Source: CBDDBX01 sp965225955 (GTDB lineage Bacteria; Acidobacteriota; Aminicenantia; UBA2199). Taken from it: a DNA stretch of 64,000 nucleotides. The notes under the pieces are model-generated. The model ran no database searches. It was not told the DNA's origin and saw only the letters and a list, made by a program, of their open reading frames with translations. The stretch covers positions 1 to 64,000 of the forward strand of contig CBDDBX010000016.1 of NCBI GenBank assembly GCA_965225955.1. The letters run 5' to 3'. A program made the translations under genes and the position numbers. Numbering within the stretch: position 1 is the stretch's first letter; each line of letters begins with the position of its first letter. Positions 16,442 to 25,084 of the stretch are shown in pieces.

Positions 16442-16759
16442 TTACAAATCTTCAGGAGCCTGAAACTCATCTTCCGCTCCTTCCTTCAGAAAAAGTTCAT
16501 ATTCGCCAAGACAAAAAGAATCTCCAACAAGAAGATCTGCACAATCAACCCTTTTTCCATTTTTAAATGTGCCATTGGCAGAACTCTGATCAATCAACGC
16601 TATTCCTTTCGGACCGTTTTTAATAAATGCATGGGTGCCCGAAACAGTTTCCACAGGAAGTACAAGATCATTCTCCGGGTTCCAACCGATTCTCACAAAC
16701 TCATCTTTCAACGGAAACTTCTTTAATCTGCCCCCCAGGTAATAAAGAAGGTATTTCAT
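16442..16759 (-). CDS. FHA-domain protein
   Basis: This 105-residue protein is a single forkhead-associated domain, a fold that binds phosphothreonine peptides. The signature is complete: RIGWNPENDLVLP, VSGTHAFIKNGPKGIALIDQ and SSANGTFKNGKRV. There is no fused kinase or output domain. It sits alone between the RiPP region and a PPP-type phosphatase gene, which hints at phospho-signalling, though the phosphatase appears to be exported and may not meet it. Its partner is unknown. Confidence 0.88.
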   Translation of the reverse strand: MKYLLYYLGGRLKKFPLKDEFVRIGWNPENDLVLPVETVSGTHAFIKNGPKGIALIDQSSANGTFKNGKRVDCADLLVGDSFCLGEYELFLKEGAEDEFQAPEDL

Positions 16760-16936
16760 ATTATAATTATAAAAATTTGTAAATTTTTTTTCAATAAACT
16801 TTATCCGGTTTAATTCAGCTTTTCTGTTCCGTTTTTCATAATGCTACATAAAGGTTCTTTATGTAATAGCCATCTTCCATCATGAAATATAAACACTCTG
16901 CTTAAATCTATTAATCGAAAGAGGCAATAAGAGCAA

Positions 16937-18052
16937 CTAAAGTTTCAATTTCTCTTTTTTCCCATCAATAGTAAGTCTGTAAAAGGTGTTGTTCTCTATT
17001 AAGAGAGCTTCACCACTCTCTTTCGCCGGATTACTGTAATCCATAACATCTATTGCCAGTAATCTACCGCCAAACAGAGAAGTTATTGTCTTATGCTTGG
17101 TATGTCCGAGAATAATTTTTTTACCCCCAAACTGTTTTAAAATTGATTCAACTTTCTCATTAGTAAGAGTTTTATCTTTATAATACCCTCTATACCATAC
17201 AGGGCCGTTTCCTTTACTAAGAAGTCTGAAGATTTTTTCCTTTTCTTCATCAGGTTCATTGTAAGTAAAATCCAGATCTATAAGCTCCCGGAAGTATGAG
17301 TTTATTTCATTAAAAGTTAATTTTGAAGCTGCAAGTTCAGGACTGATACCTGCGTGTGAAAAAATGTAGTCGCCTATTTTTATCAGAACATTTTTAGTGC
17401 GGAGCCACTTACCAAACTCAGCTCTTTTACCATACAGTTTATCGTAACGATACCTATGTAATTTTGCATACTTCTTTGCAATATATCTAAGATCACCCTG
17501 GGTAACCATATATTCATGATTACCTATAAGGAAGTGAACTTTGCCTCCTGCAGCAGCTGCCTGTTTTTCAAGCTTTCTTATAAGCCAGACACATTCAGTA
17601 GAATCGGCTCCTCTGTCAATGGCATCTCCAGGCATTACAAGATGAGTATTACCAGCCTTCCAGTTCAGCTTTTTATCAGTGATGCCATTATTTATAAGAA
17701 GTTTTTTAAAATTCCTGAGATCCCCATGAAGATCACCAATAGCAATCATTCTATCTGCTCTGAATTCACTTTTTTCAGGTTTTGAATCAATGAGACTGTA
17801 TCCCAGTTCAGAAGCAGGCAGTGTTTTAGCATAAGAAGCGAAATCCTTTGCTTTAAGCACCTTTTTGTTTATTTTCTTCTTTCCCCCAACCCTCTCAACT
17901 GTTACACAGACAATAGTATCTGCATTAACCCAGGTTACATAAGGACCATCAAAATAGTCAGGCTTCTTCTCTTTGCTATAAAGAGGGGAGATAAAAAAAC
18001 ATATCAGTAATGCTGATACCAGGATATTTTGAGCTACACTTTTTTTAGTCAT
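16937..18052 (-). CDS. Secreted PPP-type metallophosphoesterase
   Basis: This 371-residue protein begins with a signal peptide (residues 1 to about 26, ending FISPLYSK). The catalytic domain carries the three dinuclear-metal motifs of PPP-family phosphatases: IGDLHGD, MPGDAIDRGAD and LIGNHEY, with later SHAGI and ILGHTKH supplying His ligands. The layout fits the Shewanella-like group of phosphatases, many of which are exported. Phosphoprotein or another phosphoester could be the substrate. It is transcribed divergently from the PadR gene at 18220. Confidence 0.85.
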   Translation of the reverse strand: MTKKSVAQNILVSALLICFFISPLYSKEKKPDYFDGPYVTWVNADTIVCVTVERVGGKKKINKKVLKAKDFASYAKTLPASELGYSLIDSKPEKSEFRADRMIAIGDLHGDLRNFKKLLINNGITDKKLNWKAGNTHLVMPGDAIDRGADSTECVWLIRKLEKQAAAAGGKVHFLIGNHEYMVTQGDLRYIAKKYAKLHRYRYDKLYGKRAEFGKWLRTKNVLIKIGDYIFSHAGISPELAASKLTFNEINSYFRELIDLDFTYNEPDEEKEKIFRLLSKGNGPVWYRGYYKDKTLTNEKVESILKQFGGKKIILGHTKHKTITSLFGGRLLAIDVMDYSNPAKESGEALLIENNTFYRLTIDGKKEKLKL

Positions 18053-18184
18053 ATCAGAATTTTATCACGTAGATTTTTAACTGCAAAAAGATTTCTGATT
18101 TTCTCTCAGATATAAAAAAAATGAATATTTATCACTTAATGATAAAAATATGCACCCATTTCGCATTTCCATCGTTCCAATTAA

Positions 18185-18199
18185 TATCGGAATACGATA
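18185..18199. promoter_or_regulatory. PadR operator candidate
   Basis: TATCG and CGATA flank a 5-base spacer, 21 bases before the PadR start at 18220. The same core with the same spacing recurs in front of the PadR gene at 21298. PadR regulators commonly bind such sites and repress their own operon. Confidence 0.5.
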
Positions 18200-18219
18200 A
18201 TAATAATTTGGAGGAAAAA

Positions 18220-18549
18220 ATGAAACTACTTTCAAGAGCTGAGGAAATTGTTTTAATAACAACACTGAAACTAGGTGAAAGAGCATATGGCGTTGCCATT
18301 CGGGAGCAAATTAAAAAAGATACAGGATCAGAATGGTCCTTTGCCTCTATCTACACTCCCCTGAATAAGCTTACCCGGAAAGCTTACCTTACAAAGCATG
18401 CCGGAGAGCCGGCAAAAGAGAGAGGAGGCAGAAGGAAATATACTTATACAATAACTGAAGAGGGCAGACTGGCTCTTTATGAAATGAAACATCTTAATGA
18501 TAGGCTGTGGGCCGGAATCAGCAATATTCCTGAAAGCAGGAACATCTAA
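18220..18549 (+). CDS. PadR-family transcriptional regulator (paired with permease)
   Basis: This is a 109-residue winged-helix regulator of the PadR group. Helical DNA-binding features include EEIVLITTLKLGERAYGVAI and YTPLNKLTRKAYLTK, with the wing in RGGRRKYTYTITEEG. Start choice: the ATG at 18220 has GGAGG five bases upstream. The permease gene begins one base after its stop, so they form an operon. PadR next to a prefix-domain FtsX permease is a repeated pair in this window (see 47649-50555), which suggests the regulator controls permease expression through the operator at 18185-18199. Confidence 0.88.
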   Translation: MKLLSRAEEIVLITTLKLGERAYGVAIREQIKKDTGSEWSFASIYTPLNKLTRKAYLTKHAGEPAKERGGRRKYTYTITEEGRLALYEMKHLNDRLWAGISNIPESRNI

Positions 18550-18550
18550 T

Positions 18551-21115
18551 ATGGAAAATTTAATCAGAATACTATTCAATTCCGAAGAAGCCGAAGAGAT
18601 ACTTGGAGACATCTTTCAGGTCTATTCTGAAAAACAACGTAAAAACCGATTCACAGCTTTAATCTGGTATTTCTCCCAGATATCACTTCTCATCTTAAGT
18701 GGCTTTAAACAAAAACTCCAATGGGGCTTTACCACAGTTGTATCCAGCATTAATCTGTCCTTAAGAAGCATTCTTAAAAGCAGGATGAACTCTCTCCTTA
18801 ACATAATGGGCCTGAGTATCAGTCTTGCATGTTGCATGGCAATTTTTCTCTACGTTAACTATGAAATGAGTTACGACCATTATAATGAGAACGGAGATAG
18901 AATATACAGACTTATTAACCATATCAAACACTCTCGCCTTAATCTGGATGCTCCGATTACACCTGCTCCTCTGAAAGATGAAATATGTACCAATATACCT
19001 GATATCGAAAAAGCTGCAAGAGTTTTTCATGACGGTTCAATTCAATTAAAATATGGCACAAGAAAATACATGGAGCATAAGATAGCTCATGTAGATAAAG
19101 CTTTCATCGATATATTTCAATTAAAAATTATTAAAGGAGCCAATCTCCTGGAAAAGTGGGACAGGGCATTAATAAGCAGAACTCTGGCAGATAAACTCTT
19201 TCACAATCAGAATCCTGTAGGTAAGCCCCTTAATATAAATAATGGAGGTAACTATATTATATGTGGTGTATTTGAAGATATGCCGGACAATTCACATCTT
19301 AAATTTAATCTTCTTATATCACTAATGGATTTCCCGGAACGACTCAGGAATGATTGGACAAACATAAATTTTCACACCTACATACAGCTTAAAAAAGGGA
19401 CTTCACCAAAGCAAACAGCTTTACACTTCCCTCATATTATCAGGGAGAAAGTCACTCCTTCCCTTGTAAAATTACTGGACATAAGAGATGTGCAAACATT
19501 AAAATGCAGTATCACCTTACAACCTCTGTTCGACATATACCTCCACTCAGATTATAGCCACAATATAGGAGAACTGGGAAACAGTAACTATGTGAACATA
19601 TTCATAGTAACAGGTTTCCTGATACTGATAATTGCCTGCATAAATTTCATGAACCTTACGACAGCAAATCTTGAACTCAAAGTAAAAGATACTGGCATCA
19701 GAAAGATAATGGGGGCCAACAGATTGTCAATTATACTGTTGTCATTTACAGAGACATTCATAATGGTTCTCCTGTCTGTATCAGCAGCACTGTTGATTGT
19801 CCATCTCACTCTTCCGGTCATTAATGAGCTCGCTTCAAAATCCCTTTTAACCAGTAATGAAAACTTCACGGCTTTCGTTTTTTTTCTTATCTCCATTCTA
19901 CTAGCTACAGCTCTTCTGGCCGGCATCTATCCTGCAATTACCATCTCATCCATTAACCCTATAAAAGTATTAAGCAGAAACAGTATTAGCAGGAGCAGTA
20001 GCTTAAGAAAGGTACTTGTGGTTCTTCAGTTCTCTGTTTCAATAATTCTTGTAACAGCAACTCTTATAATTAATTCCCAGATAAGTTATATAAAAAACAG
20101 AAATATTGGTTTTGTTAAGGAACATATACTCATCATTGAGAACTGTTTTCTGTTAAGAAATAGAGCTGAAAGTTTCAGAAAAAGCTTCTCCAGTGATCCA
20201 AGAATTATCAATTCCACCTCCACAAGCTACCTACCCATATCAGGAAGAAACAGAAGGTTTACAGTAATCAGGCCAGAGGGCAGGAAAAACATGCTTGCTC
20301 AGGTGTGGGCAGTAGATCACAACTACACTAAGACATTTCAGATCAAAGTAGCAAAAGGAAGAGGGTTTTCAAAACAATTTCCTTCAGACAAAACTGCTGT
20401 ACTAATCAATCAGACAGCAGCAAAAATGATTGGCTGGAAAAACCCTGTAGGTAAAACTATGTCCGGTAATATCCTGTCCCCGGGTAAGCCTTTCAGAATT
20501 ATTGGAGTCGTTGAGGATTTTAATTATGAGTCTATGAAACAGAAAATCGGTCCTCTGATTATGTATCCTGGCAAAAATTCAGGAAACATCTCCTTCAAAA
20601 TAAAGACTGATAATATAGAAGAGCTTATTTCTGACATAAGGACTGCCTGGTACAAAACCGCACCGGATGCAACTTTCAACTACTCCTTTCTTGATGACAG
20701 CTTTAATGCAATGTATAAAAATGAGATAAAACTTGGTAAAGTTTTCAGTATATTTGCATCAATGGCTATTCTGATTGGCTGCCTTGGATTATTTGGAATG
20801 GCTTCATTCCTTTCACAGCAAAAGCGGGCAGAAATTGGTATAAGAAAAGTACTTGGATCTTCCACTGCGAAAATTCTGATACTACTCACCAAAGAGTTCA
20901 CACTTCTTATATTAATAGCATTTACTCTATCTGTTCCTGTTGCATACTATGCAATGGATAAATGGCTCGCAGGTTTTGCATACAGAGCAGATATTAATCC
21001 CACAGTTTTTCTGATATCCGGTTTGGGGTCATTAATAATTGCTTTACTAACCGTCAGTTATCACACTCTCAAAGCCTCAAACGCAAACCCCATAAAGACA
21101 CTTAATCAGAATTAA
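18551..21115 (+). CDS. FtsX/MacB-type ABC permease with N-terminal prefix domain
   Basis: This 854-residue membrane protein opens with a short cytoplasmic prefix (EEAEEILGDIFQVYSEKQ) found in permeases paired with PadR genes. Then come a membrane helix near residue 90, a large extracytoplasmic MacB-type domain and three FtsX helices. A second extracytoplasmic domain and three more helices follow, ending NPIKTLNQN. GIRKIMGA and GIRKVLGS, the FtsX coupling-helix motifs that contact an ATPase, are both present. No ABC ATPase gene is adjacent, so the partner is elsewhere or absent. Substrates may be lipoproteins, peptides or drugs. Confidence 0.85.
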   Translation: MENLIRILFNSEEAEEILGDIFQVYSEKQRKNRFTALIWYFSQISLLILSGFKQKLQWGFTTVVSSINLSLRSILKSRMNSLLNIMGLSISLACCMAIFLYVNYEMSYDHYNENGDRIYRLINHIKHSRLNLDAPITPAPLKDEICTNIPDIEKAARVFHDGSIQLKYGTRKYMEHKIAHVDKAFIDIFQLKIIKGANLLEKWDRALISRTLADKLFHNQNPVGKPLNINNGGNYIICGVFEDMPDNSHLKFNLLISLMDFPERLRNDWTNINFHTYIQLKKGTSPKQTALHFPHIIREKVTPSLVKLLDIRDVQTLKCSITLQPLFDIYLHSDYSHNIGELGNSNYVNIFIVTGFLILIIACINFMNLTTANLELKVKDTGIRKIMGANRLSIILLSFTETFIMVLLSVSAALLIVHLTLPVINELASKSLLTSNENFTAFVFFLISILLATALLAGIYPAITISSINPIKVLSRNSISRSSSLRKVLVVLQFSVSIILVTATLIINSQISYIKNRNIGFVKEHILIIENCFLLRNRAESFRKSFSSDPRIINSTSTSYLPISGRNRRFTVIRPEGRKNMLAQVWAVDHNYTKTFQIKVAKGRGFSKQFPSDKTAVLINQTAAKMIGWKNPVGKTMSGNILSPGKPFRIIGVVEDFNYESMKQKIGPLIMYPGKNSGNISFKIKTDNIEELISDIRTAWYKTAPDATFNYSFLDDSFNAMYKNEIKLGKVFSIFASMAILIGCLGLFGMASFLSQQKRAEIGIRKVLGSSTAKILILLTKEFTLLILIAFTLSVPVAYYAMDKWLAGFAYRADINPTVFLISGLGSLIIALLTVSYHTLKASNANPIKTLNQN

Positions 21116-21140
21116 AAATTGATACTTTTACTTTCACACC

Positions 21141-21171
21141 GCAGAAAAGCCTTTATTTAAAGGCTTTCTGC
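21141..21171 (+). terminator. Hairpin terminator after permease
   Basis: GCAGAA-A-AGCCTTT pairs with AAAGGCT-TTCTGC, a 13-bp stem with one bulged A and a short loop, 25 bases after the permease stop. The following sequence is moderately T-rich (CTGTTCCTTC). Confidence 0.6.
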
Positions 21172-21221
21172 CTGTTCCTTCATTCACAACATACTTTTTT
21201 TTCAGAAAAATTATTTTTTTA

Positions 21222-21240
21222 TATATCGAGACTTGATATA
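21222..21240. promoter_or_regulatory. PadR operator candidate (distal copy)
   Basis: TATATCG-AGACT-TGATATA is a one-mismatch copy of the perfect palindrome at 21267-21285, with its centre 45 bases away. It lies upstream of the PadR gene at 21298. Paired sites at this distance would sit on similar faces of the helix and could allow looping or cooperative binding. Confidence 0.55.
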
Positions 21241-21266
21241 TCGCAACAAGACATATATAATTCTGA

Positions 21267-21285
21267 TATATCGTGATGCGATATA
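21267..21285. promoter_or_regulatory. PadR operator candidate (proximal, perfect)
   Basis: TATATCG-TGATG-CGATATA is a perfect 7-bp inverted repeat with a 5-base spacer, ending 12 bases before the TTG start of the PadR gene and touching its ribosome binding site. It extends the TATCG-N5-CGATA core at 18185-18199. Autorepression is the likely mode. Confidence 0.6.
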
Positions 21286-21297
21286 CAGGAGGCTGGA

Positions 21298-21621
21298 TTG
21301 ACTGAAAAAAAGTTAAAGAAGATGATTCCTCTTTCAGAAACAGCATACTACATCCTGATCTCTCTTATAGAGAAGAATCATGGATACGGCATTATGCAGA
21401 ATGTGGAAGAGTTAACAGAAGGGAGAATAAAACTGGGTCCCGGAACCGTCTATGGAACCTTATCCAAAATGGAGAAGGACAAAATCATCGAGGTTGTTGA
21501 AGAGATTAACCGCAGAAAAGTGTACCTCCTTACCAACATCGGCAGAACCCTTCTGAGAATGGAAATAGAGAGAGTTAATGAGTTAAGCAGAAATGGAGGT
21601 AAAGTATGGAATCAACTGTAA
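21298..21621 (+). CDS. PadR-family transcriptional regulator (heads DUF2812 operon)
   Basis: This 107-residue PadR protein has the classic LIEKNHGYGIMQNVEELTEG helix-turn-helix and GPGTVYGTLSKMEKDKII recognition region, with a beta wing in RRKVYLLTNIG. TTG at 21298 is the likely start because AGGAGG lies five bases upstream and the frame has no better start. It overlaps the first DUF2812 gene by 16 bases. DUF2812 genes are usually found beside PadR regulators, so the protein probably controls all five genes that follow. Confidence 0.9.
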   Translation: MTEKKLKKMIPLSETAYYILISLIEKNHGYGIMQNVEELTEGRIKLGPGTVYGTLSKMEKDKIIEVVEEINRRKVYLLTNIGRTLLRMEIERVNELSRNGGKVWNQL

Positions 21622-22145
21622 CAAAAAAAGTATTCAAATACTGGCTGCCATGGAACGCAGACAGAGTAGCGACATGGCTGGAGAATATGGCAGCAGAAGG
21701 CTGGATTCTTGAAAGAACAGGACTCTGCATGATCAATTTCTACTTTAAAAAATCAGAACCGGCAAAAATTAAATTTCATCTTGAGTATCAGAACGGATTG
21801 AAAAACAGCAACCACAGTGCAACTCCTGACAGCAACTGGAGATCAATTGCCAGCAGGCAGGGCTGGACTCTCTGGAGCAGAGAATATATTGGAAAAAGTG
21901 GAACTTCAAAAGCAAAAAGAGAGTGGCAGATAAACAGTCTGAAAAACTTTCTTCCATTTATTCTTATAATAAGTGCCTCACAGCCTTTCCTCTTTCTCAA
22001 TTCAGTTCACAGATTCAGTGAAGGCTTTGATTCTGTTTCAATCTCAATGGTATCCATTACCGGACTTGCTCTGTCTATGGCTCTCATTGGTACCCTCTCA
22101 ACACTACTGAAAATAAGCAGATTGCAAAAAGAGCAGGAGGATTAA
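21606..22145 (+). CDS. DUF2812 membrane protein, first of five
   Basis: This 179-residue protein opens with the DUF2812 pattern KYWLPWNADRVATWLENMAAEGW, then about 100 residues of soluble domain with several tryptophans, and two membrane helices at the C-terminal end (about residues 117-135 and 146-165). GGAGG precedes the ATG. DUF2812 has no proven function; the association with PadR suggests membrane-stress or envelope-related expression. It starts inside the PadR gene and is followed by four paralogs in the same direction. Confidence 0.85.
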   Translation: MESTVTKKVFKYWLPWNADRVATWLENMAAEGWILERTGLCMINFYFKKSEPAKIKFHLEYQNGLKNSNHSATPDSNWRSIASRQGWTLWSREYIGKSGTSKAKREWQINSLKNFLPFILIISASQPFLFLNSVHRFSEGFDSVSISMVSITGLALSMALIGTLSTLLKISRLQKEQED

Positions 22146-22146
22146 G

Positions 22147-22689
22147 ATGACTGAAAAGAATTATAAAAAGGTATTTAAATTCTGGTTTGGCTGGCATGCT
22201 GAAAAGATAGAAGTATGGCTTGAAAATATGGCTTCAAAAGGCTGGGTTCTTGAAAAAACCGGTCCTAACATGACAACTTTCTATTTTAGTAAATCCAGCC
22301 CCTGTAAAATCAGCTACTGTGCAGACTTTCAGAACAGTCCTGCCAAAGAGTATAAAGCTCTTGCAGAAGATGGTGGATGGAAACTTTTAAGTTCCATTGC
22401 CGGGTGGTTTCTCTGGGCAAAGAAATATGAGGGGGATGAAAAACCGGTTTTTCTAAGCGACAGGGAATCTATAATAGGAAGAATGAAAAAACTTCTCACC
22501 TTTCTCTTTATTATTGGTTCTGTTCAGCCACTTTTCCTGATAAACAGTATTTCCCGTATGCAAACGGATTTTTCAATGTTTTATAAAGTCATTGCCTCCA
22601 TACATGCTGTAGCTCTTATTCTCATGATATGGGCAGGTCTTACGGTCTGGTTCAAAATACGGAAGTTGAAAAAGGAACTGGAATATTAG
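22147..22689 (+). CDS. DUF2812 membrane protein, second of five
   Basis: This 180-residue paralog has KFWFGWHAEKIEVWLENMASKGW at its N-terminus and two C-terminal membrane helices (from about residue 117). It starts one base after the previous stop, behind GGAGG. It is closest by eye to the first and third copies. Function unknown. Confidence 0.85.
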   Translation: MTEKNYKKVFKFWFGWHAEKIEVWLENMASKGWVLEKTGPNMTTFYFSKSSPCKISYCADFQNSPAKEYKALAEDGGWKLLSSIAGWFLWAKKYEGDEKPVFLSDRESIIGRMKKLLTFLFIIGSVQPLFLINSISRMQTDFSMFYKVIASIHAVALILMIWAGLTVWFKIRKLKKELEY

Positions 22690-22698
22690 GAGGTGAGT

Positions 22699-23241
22699 AT
22701 GTCTGATAAAAATACCAAAACCGTCACAAAATTCTGGTTTGCCTGGAATGCTGAAGAGGTTGAGAAATGGCTTGAAAACATGGCTTCTGAGGGCTGGCTT
22801 CTTGATAGTGTGAGTTTTAAAATGAAGAAGTTTCATTTTAAAAAGGGTTCCCCCTGTAAAATAAGCTTCTGCCTTGATTTTAAAACCAGACCGGATTCAG
22901 AATATTTCTCAATTGCTGAAGATGACAACTGGAACCTGAAAGGCACAATTCTTGGATGGCATCTCTGGAGTAAAGAGCAACATAGTGAGTACAAACCTGA
23001 ATTCTTTAGTGATGTTACTTCCCTGATAAAGAGATTCAGAACCATTATGATTTTTCTCTCAATAATTGCTGTTTATGAATACATTATTCTGTACGGATCT
23101 GTTACAAGGCTATTTACCGCAGAATCTATATATATTAAAGCTGTCTGTCTTTTGCAGATTGGAGTTACTCTTCTGCTGACAGTAGCAATATTAAAGCTTA
23201 ACAATAAGATTCGTTCCATTAAAAACAGAAACAGATATTAG
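22699..23241 (+). CDS. DUF2812 membrane protein, third of five
   Basis: This 180-residue paralog begins with KFWFAWNAEEVEKWLENMASEGW after a short N-terminus. The ATG at 22699 follows GGAGGTGAGT; a GTG six bases earlier is possible but sits inside the ribosome binding site. The soluble part ends with a Trp-rich segment and two membrane helices follow. Function unknown. Confidence 0.85.
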   Translation: MSDKNTKTVTKFWFAWNAEEVEKWLENMASEGWLLDSVSFKMKKFHFKKGSPCKISFCLDFKTRPDSEYFSIAEDDNWNLKGTILGWHLWSKEQHSEYKPEFFSDVTSLIKRFRTIMIFLSIIAVYEYIILYGSVTRLFTAESIYIKAVCLLQIGVTLLLTVAILKLNNKIRSIKNRNRY

Positions 23242-23254
23242 AAGGAAATTGAAA

Positions 23255-23785
23255 ATGAAAACCAGAAAAGTTTTTAAATGGTGGGGTGGCTGGAACCCTG
23301 AGAAGATAGAACTCTGGCTGGAAAAAAAGGCTGAAGAGGGGTGGGTTCTTCAATCTACCTCGTGGAATATGCTGATTTTTCACTTTATAAAAGGAGCTCC
23401 CGCCAGAACAGTATTTGGTGCAGATTTTCATCCAAACCCTACTCCTGCATATAAAAAGAGAGCGATATCTGATAACTGGAAACTTATTAATGAAGGATAT
23501 GGGTGGTTTCTATGGTGTAAAACTTACAGAGATTCCGATGAAGAACTGGAGTTTCTGATAGATAAAACCACCAGATTGTCACGTATGAAAAAGCTTTTTG
23601 GTTTTATTATACCTGCAGTTGCAACACAGCTGGCACTCCTGCCAATTGTATCCCGCTATCTTTTTAATGGTAATATTTTTGTAGATATTATATCCGGCAT
23701 ATACTCTGCAATTGCCCTGTTTCTGCTTTATGCAGTAACAAGAATATTTTTTAAACTCACTTCAATTTACAAAGAAGAGGAGTAA
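23255..23785 (+). CDS. DUF2812 membrane protein, fourth of five
   Basis: This 176-residue paralog reads KWWGGWNPEKIELWLEKKAEEGW near the N-terminus. It replaces the ENMA of copies 1-3 with EKKA, as does the fifth copy, so copies 4 and 5 form a subgroup. Two C-terminal membrane helices are present. The ATG at 23255 is preferred over a TTG two codons upstream. Confidence 0.85.
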   Translation: MKTRKVFKWWGGWNPEKIELWLEKKAEEGWVLQSTSWNMLIFHFIKGAPARTVFGADFHPNPTPAYKKRAISDNWKLINEGYGWFLWCKTYRDSDEELEFLIDKTTRLSRMKKLFGFIIPAVATQLALLPIVSRYLFNGNIFVDIISGIYSAIALFLLYAVTRIFFKLTSIYKEEE

Positions 23786-23799
23786 AAAGGGGAAGAGAA

Positions 23800-24345
23800 A
23801 TGACTGACAAAATAGTTGAATGGAAACTTAAACCAGTACTGAATCCTGCAAGAAGAGAACATATTGTTAAGTGGCTTGAGAAAAAAGCTCTGGAAGGCTG
23901 GTTCCCGGAAAAAATCTCCATGGGAATGAATCGTTTTTCATTTAGAAAGGGAACTCCTTCGAAGGTTTCCTATGCAATAGATTATGCAGATACTCTGACT
24001 CCTGATTATCATAACTTTGTGCAGGAATCAAAATGGGATCTGATCCATAAATCCGGTAACGCTTACTTATGGAGAAAAAGCTACGATGTTGGAGAGAGAA
24101 AACCTGAATTTTTCAATAACAGTGATCAAGAAGCCCCGGGAATAAGAACTATTGTTATAACCCTCATTATTCTTGCTTATTGCATCGGCACACTTATTTT
24201 TAATATCTACAACAGCTCATCTACTACAAGTCAGAGTCTGAAAAACACTATACTCATACTACTCTCTATTGGGGAGCTCTCCATTGGTATGAGAATTTTC
24301 CAACTTCTAATCAGAAGAAAGAAGATACTTAAAGGAACAAATTAA
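23800..24345 (+). CDS. DUF2812 membrane protein, fifth of five
   Basis: This 181-residue protein is the most divergent of the five. The signature appears as RREHIVKWLEKKALEGW after a longer N-terminus (VEWKLKPVLNP), and only part of the Trp pattern remains. Two C-terminal membrane helices are kept. GGGGAAG lies before the ATG. A hairpin terminator follows 25 bases after the stop, so this gene closes the operon. Confidence 0.8.
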   Translation: MTDKIVEWKLKPVLNPARREHIVKWLEKKALEGWFPEKISMGMNRFSFRKGTPSKVSYAIDYADTLTPDYHNFVQESKWDLIHKSGNAYLWRKSYDVGERKPEFFNNSDQEAPGIRTIVITLIILAYCIGTLIFNIYNSSSTTSQSLKNTILILLSIGELSIGMRIFQLLIRRKKILKGTN

Positions 24346-24655
24346 GACCTTTTTATAATTCTGATAAAAACCGGTTTCCATAGAGCAGGAGAAATCTACA
24401 TCTCTTTGGGAACCGGTTTCTTAAAGGACAAAAGCATGGTAAACCTCTTATCAAAAATTAATCCGACATATCTGTTTTTTTCTCTCAGAGAGCTGGAAGC
24501 AGATAGTTTTATTACAGATATTTTAATAGATATTGCACTACTTTTTATCTTCTCAGAGCCTTCAGGTGTAATTTGTGACCTGGATCTTTTTTTCAGAATC
24601 TGCTCTTTAAGGAGCTGAAGGGGAGATGGAGCTGATAAAGCTCCACCATATCAGA
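24346..24655. other. Intergenic region after DUF2812 operon
   Basis: These 310 bases hold the operon terminator and otherwise little. A 70-codon plus-strand frame (24406-24618) starts inside the terminator stem, lacks a ribosome binding site and is not accepted. Confidence 0.5.
24370..24417 (+). terminator. Terminator of DUF2812 operon
   Basis: ACCGGTTTCC and GGGAACCGGT pair over 9 of 10 positions across a 28-base loop, 25 bases after the last DUF2812 stop, followed by TTCTT. The long loop makes it imperfect but position and pairing support it. Confidence 0.5.
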
Positions 24656-24862
24656 TTACTTCCTTTTTTTAATAGTAGATCTGGAACCAGAAGATTTTGT
24701 TCTCTCTTTTTTAACAACATTAACTTTTCGAACAGAACTTTTCTTTGTAATTTCAGATCTGGATTTTTTTTTGCTGATTTTTGATTTCTTCTCGGCAAAT
24801 GACGGAGCTGCTACAAAAGCAACAATGAGTAAAAGTAACACGAATCGTTTGACATAAATCAT
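24656..24862 (-). CDS. Small secreted Lys/Arg/Ser-rich protein
   Basis: This 68-residue protein has a clear signal peptide (FVLLLLIVAFVAAPSFAEKK, cleavage after about residue 23). The mature part is extremely basic and low in complexity, made of Lys, Ser, Arg and Thr (KSKISKKKSRSEITKK). GGAGGAAAT precedes the ATG, so it is likely translated. No cysteines are present. It resembles no family I recognise; binding of anionic surfaces, nucleic acid or lipid A is possible but unproven. It stands alone between the DUF2812 operon and the PIN-GNAT island. Confidence 0.65.
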   Translation of the reverse strand: MIYVKRFVLLLLIVAFVAAPSFAEKKSKISKKKSRSEITKKSSVRKVNVVKKERTKSSGSRSTIKKRK

Positions 24863-25084
24863 ATTTCCTCCTGATTTACGCCCGATTCAATACAGTCTAC
24901 ATTTAATATATATAATCCGCCGAAAATTTACAACTGAAAACCTTTGAATTTACACTACTCCAACAAACAAAAAAATTTATGTTACTTTTAAAAAACCATT
25001 GAACTAATTTTTTAAACAAGCTAGCATATTAAATTAAGAGAAACAAAACAATAGAAAGAATTATTAAAATGAGAATTTAGTAGT

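Noticed and set aside
18551..21115. FtsX permease as the RiPP exporter
   Set aside because: It is over 2 kb away, has its own PadR control, and a near copy exists at 47979-50555 without any peptide genes, so the link is not supported.
24406..24618. 70-codon plus-strand frame after the DUF2812 operon
   Set aside because: It begins inside a terminator stem and has no ribosome binding site or recognisable content.
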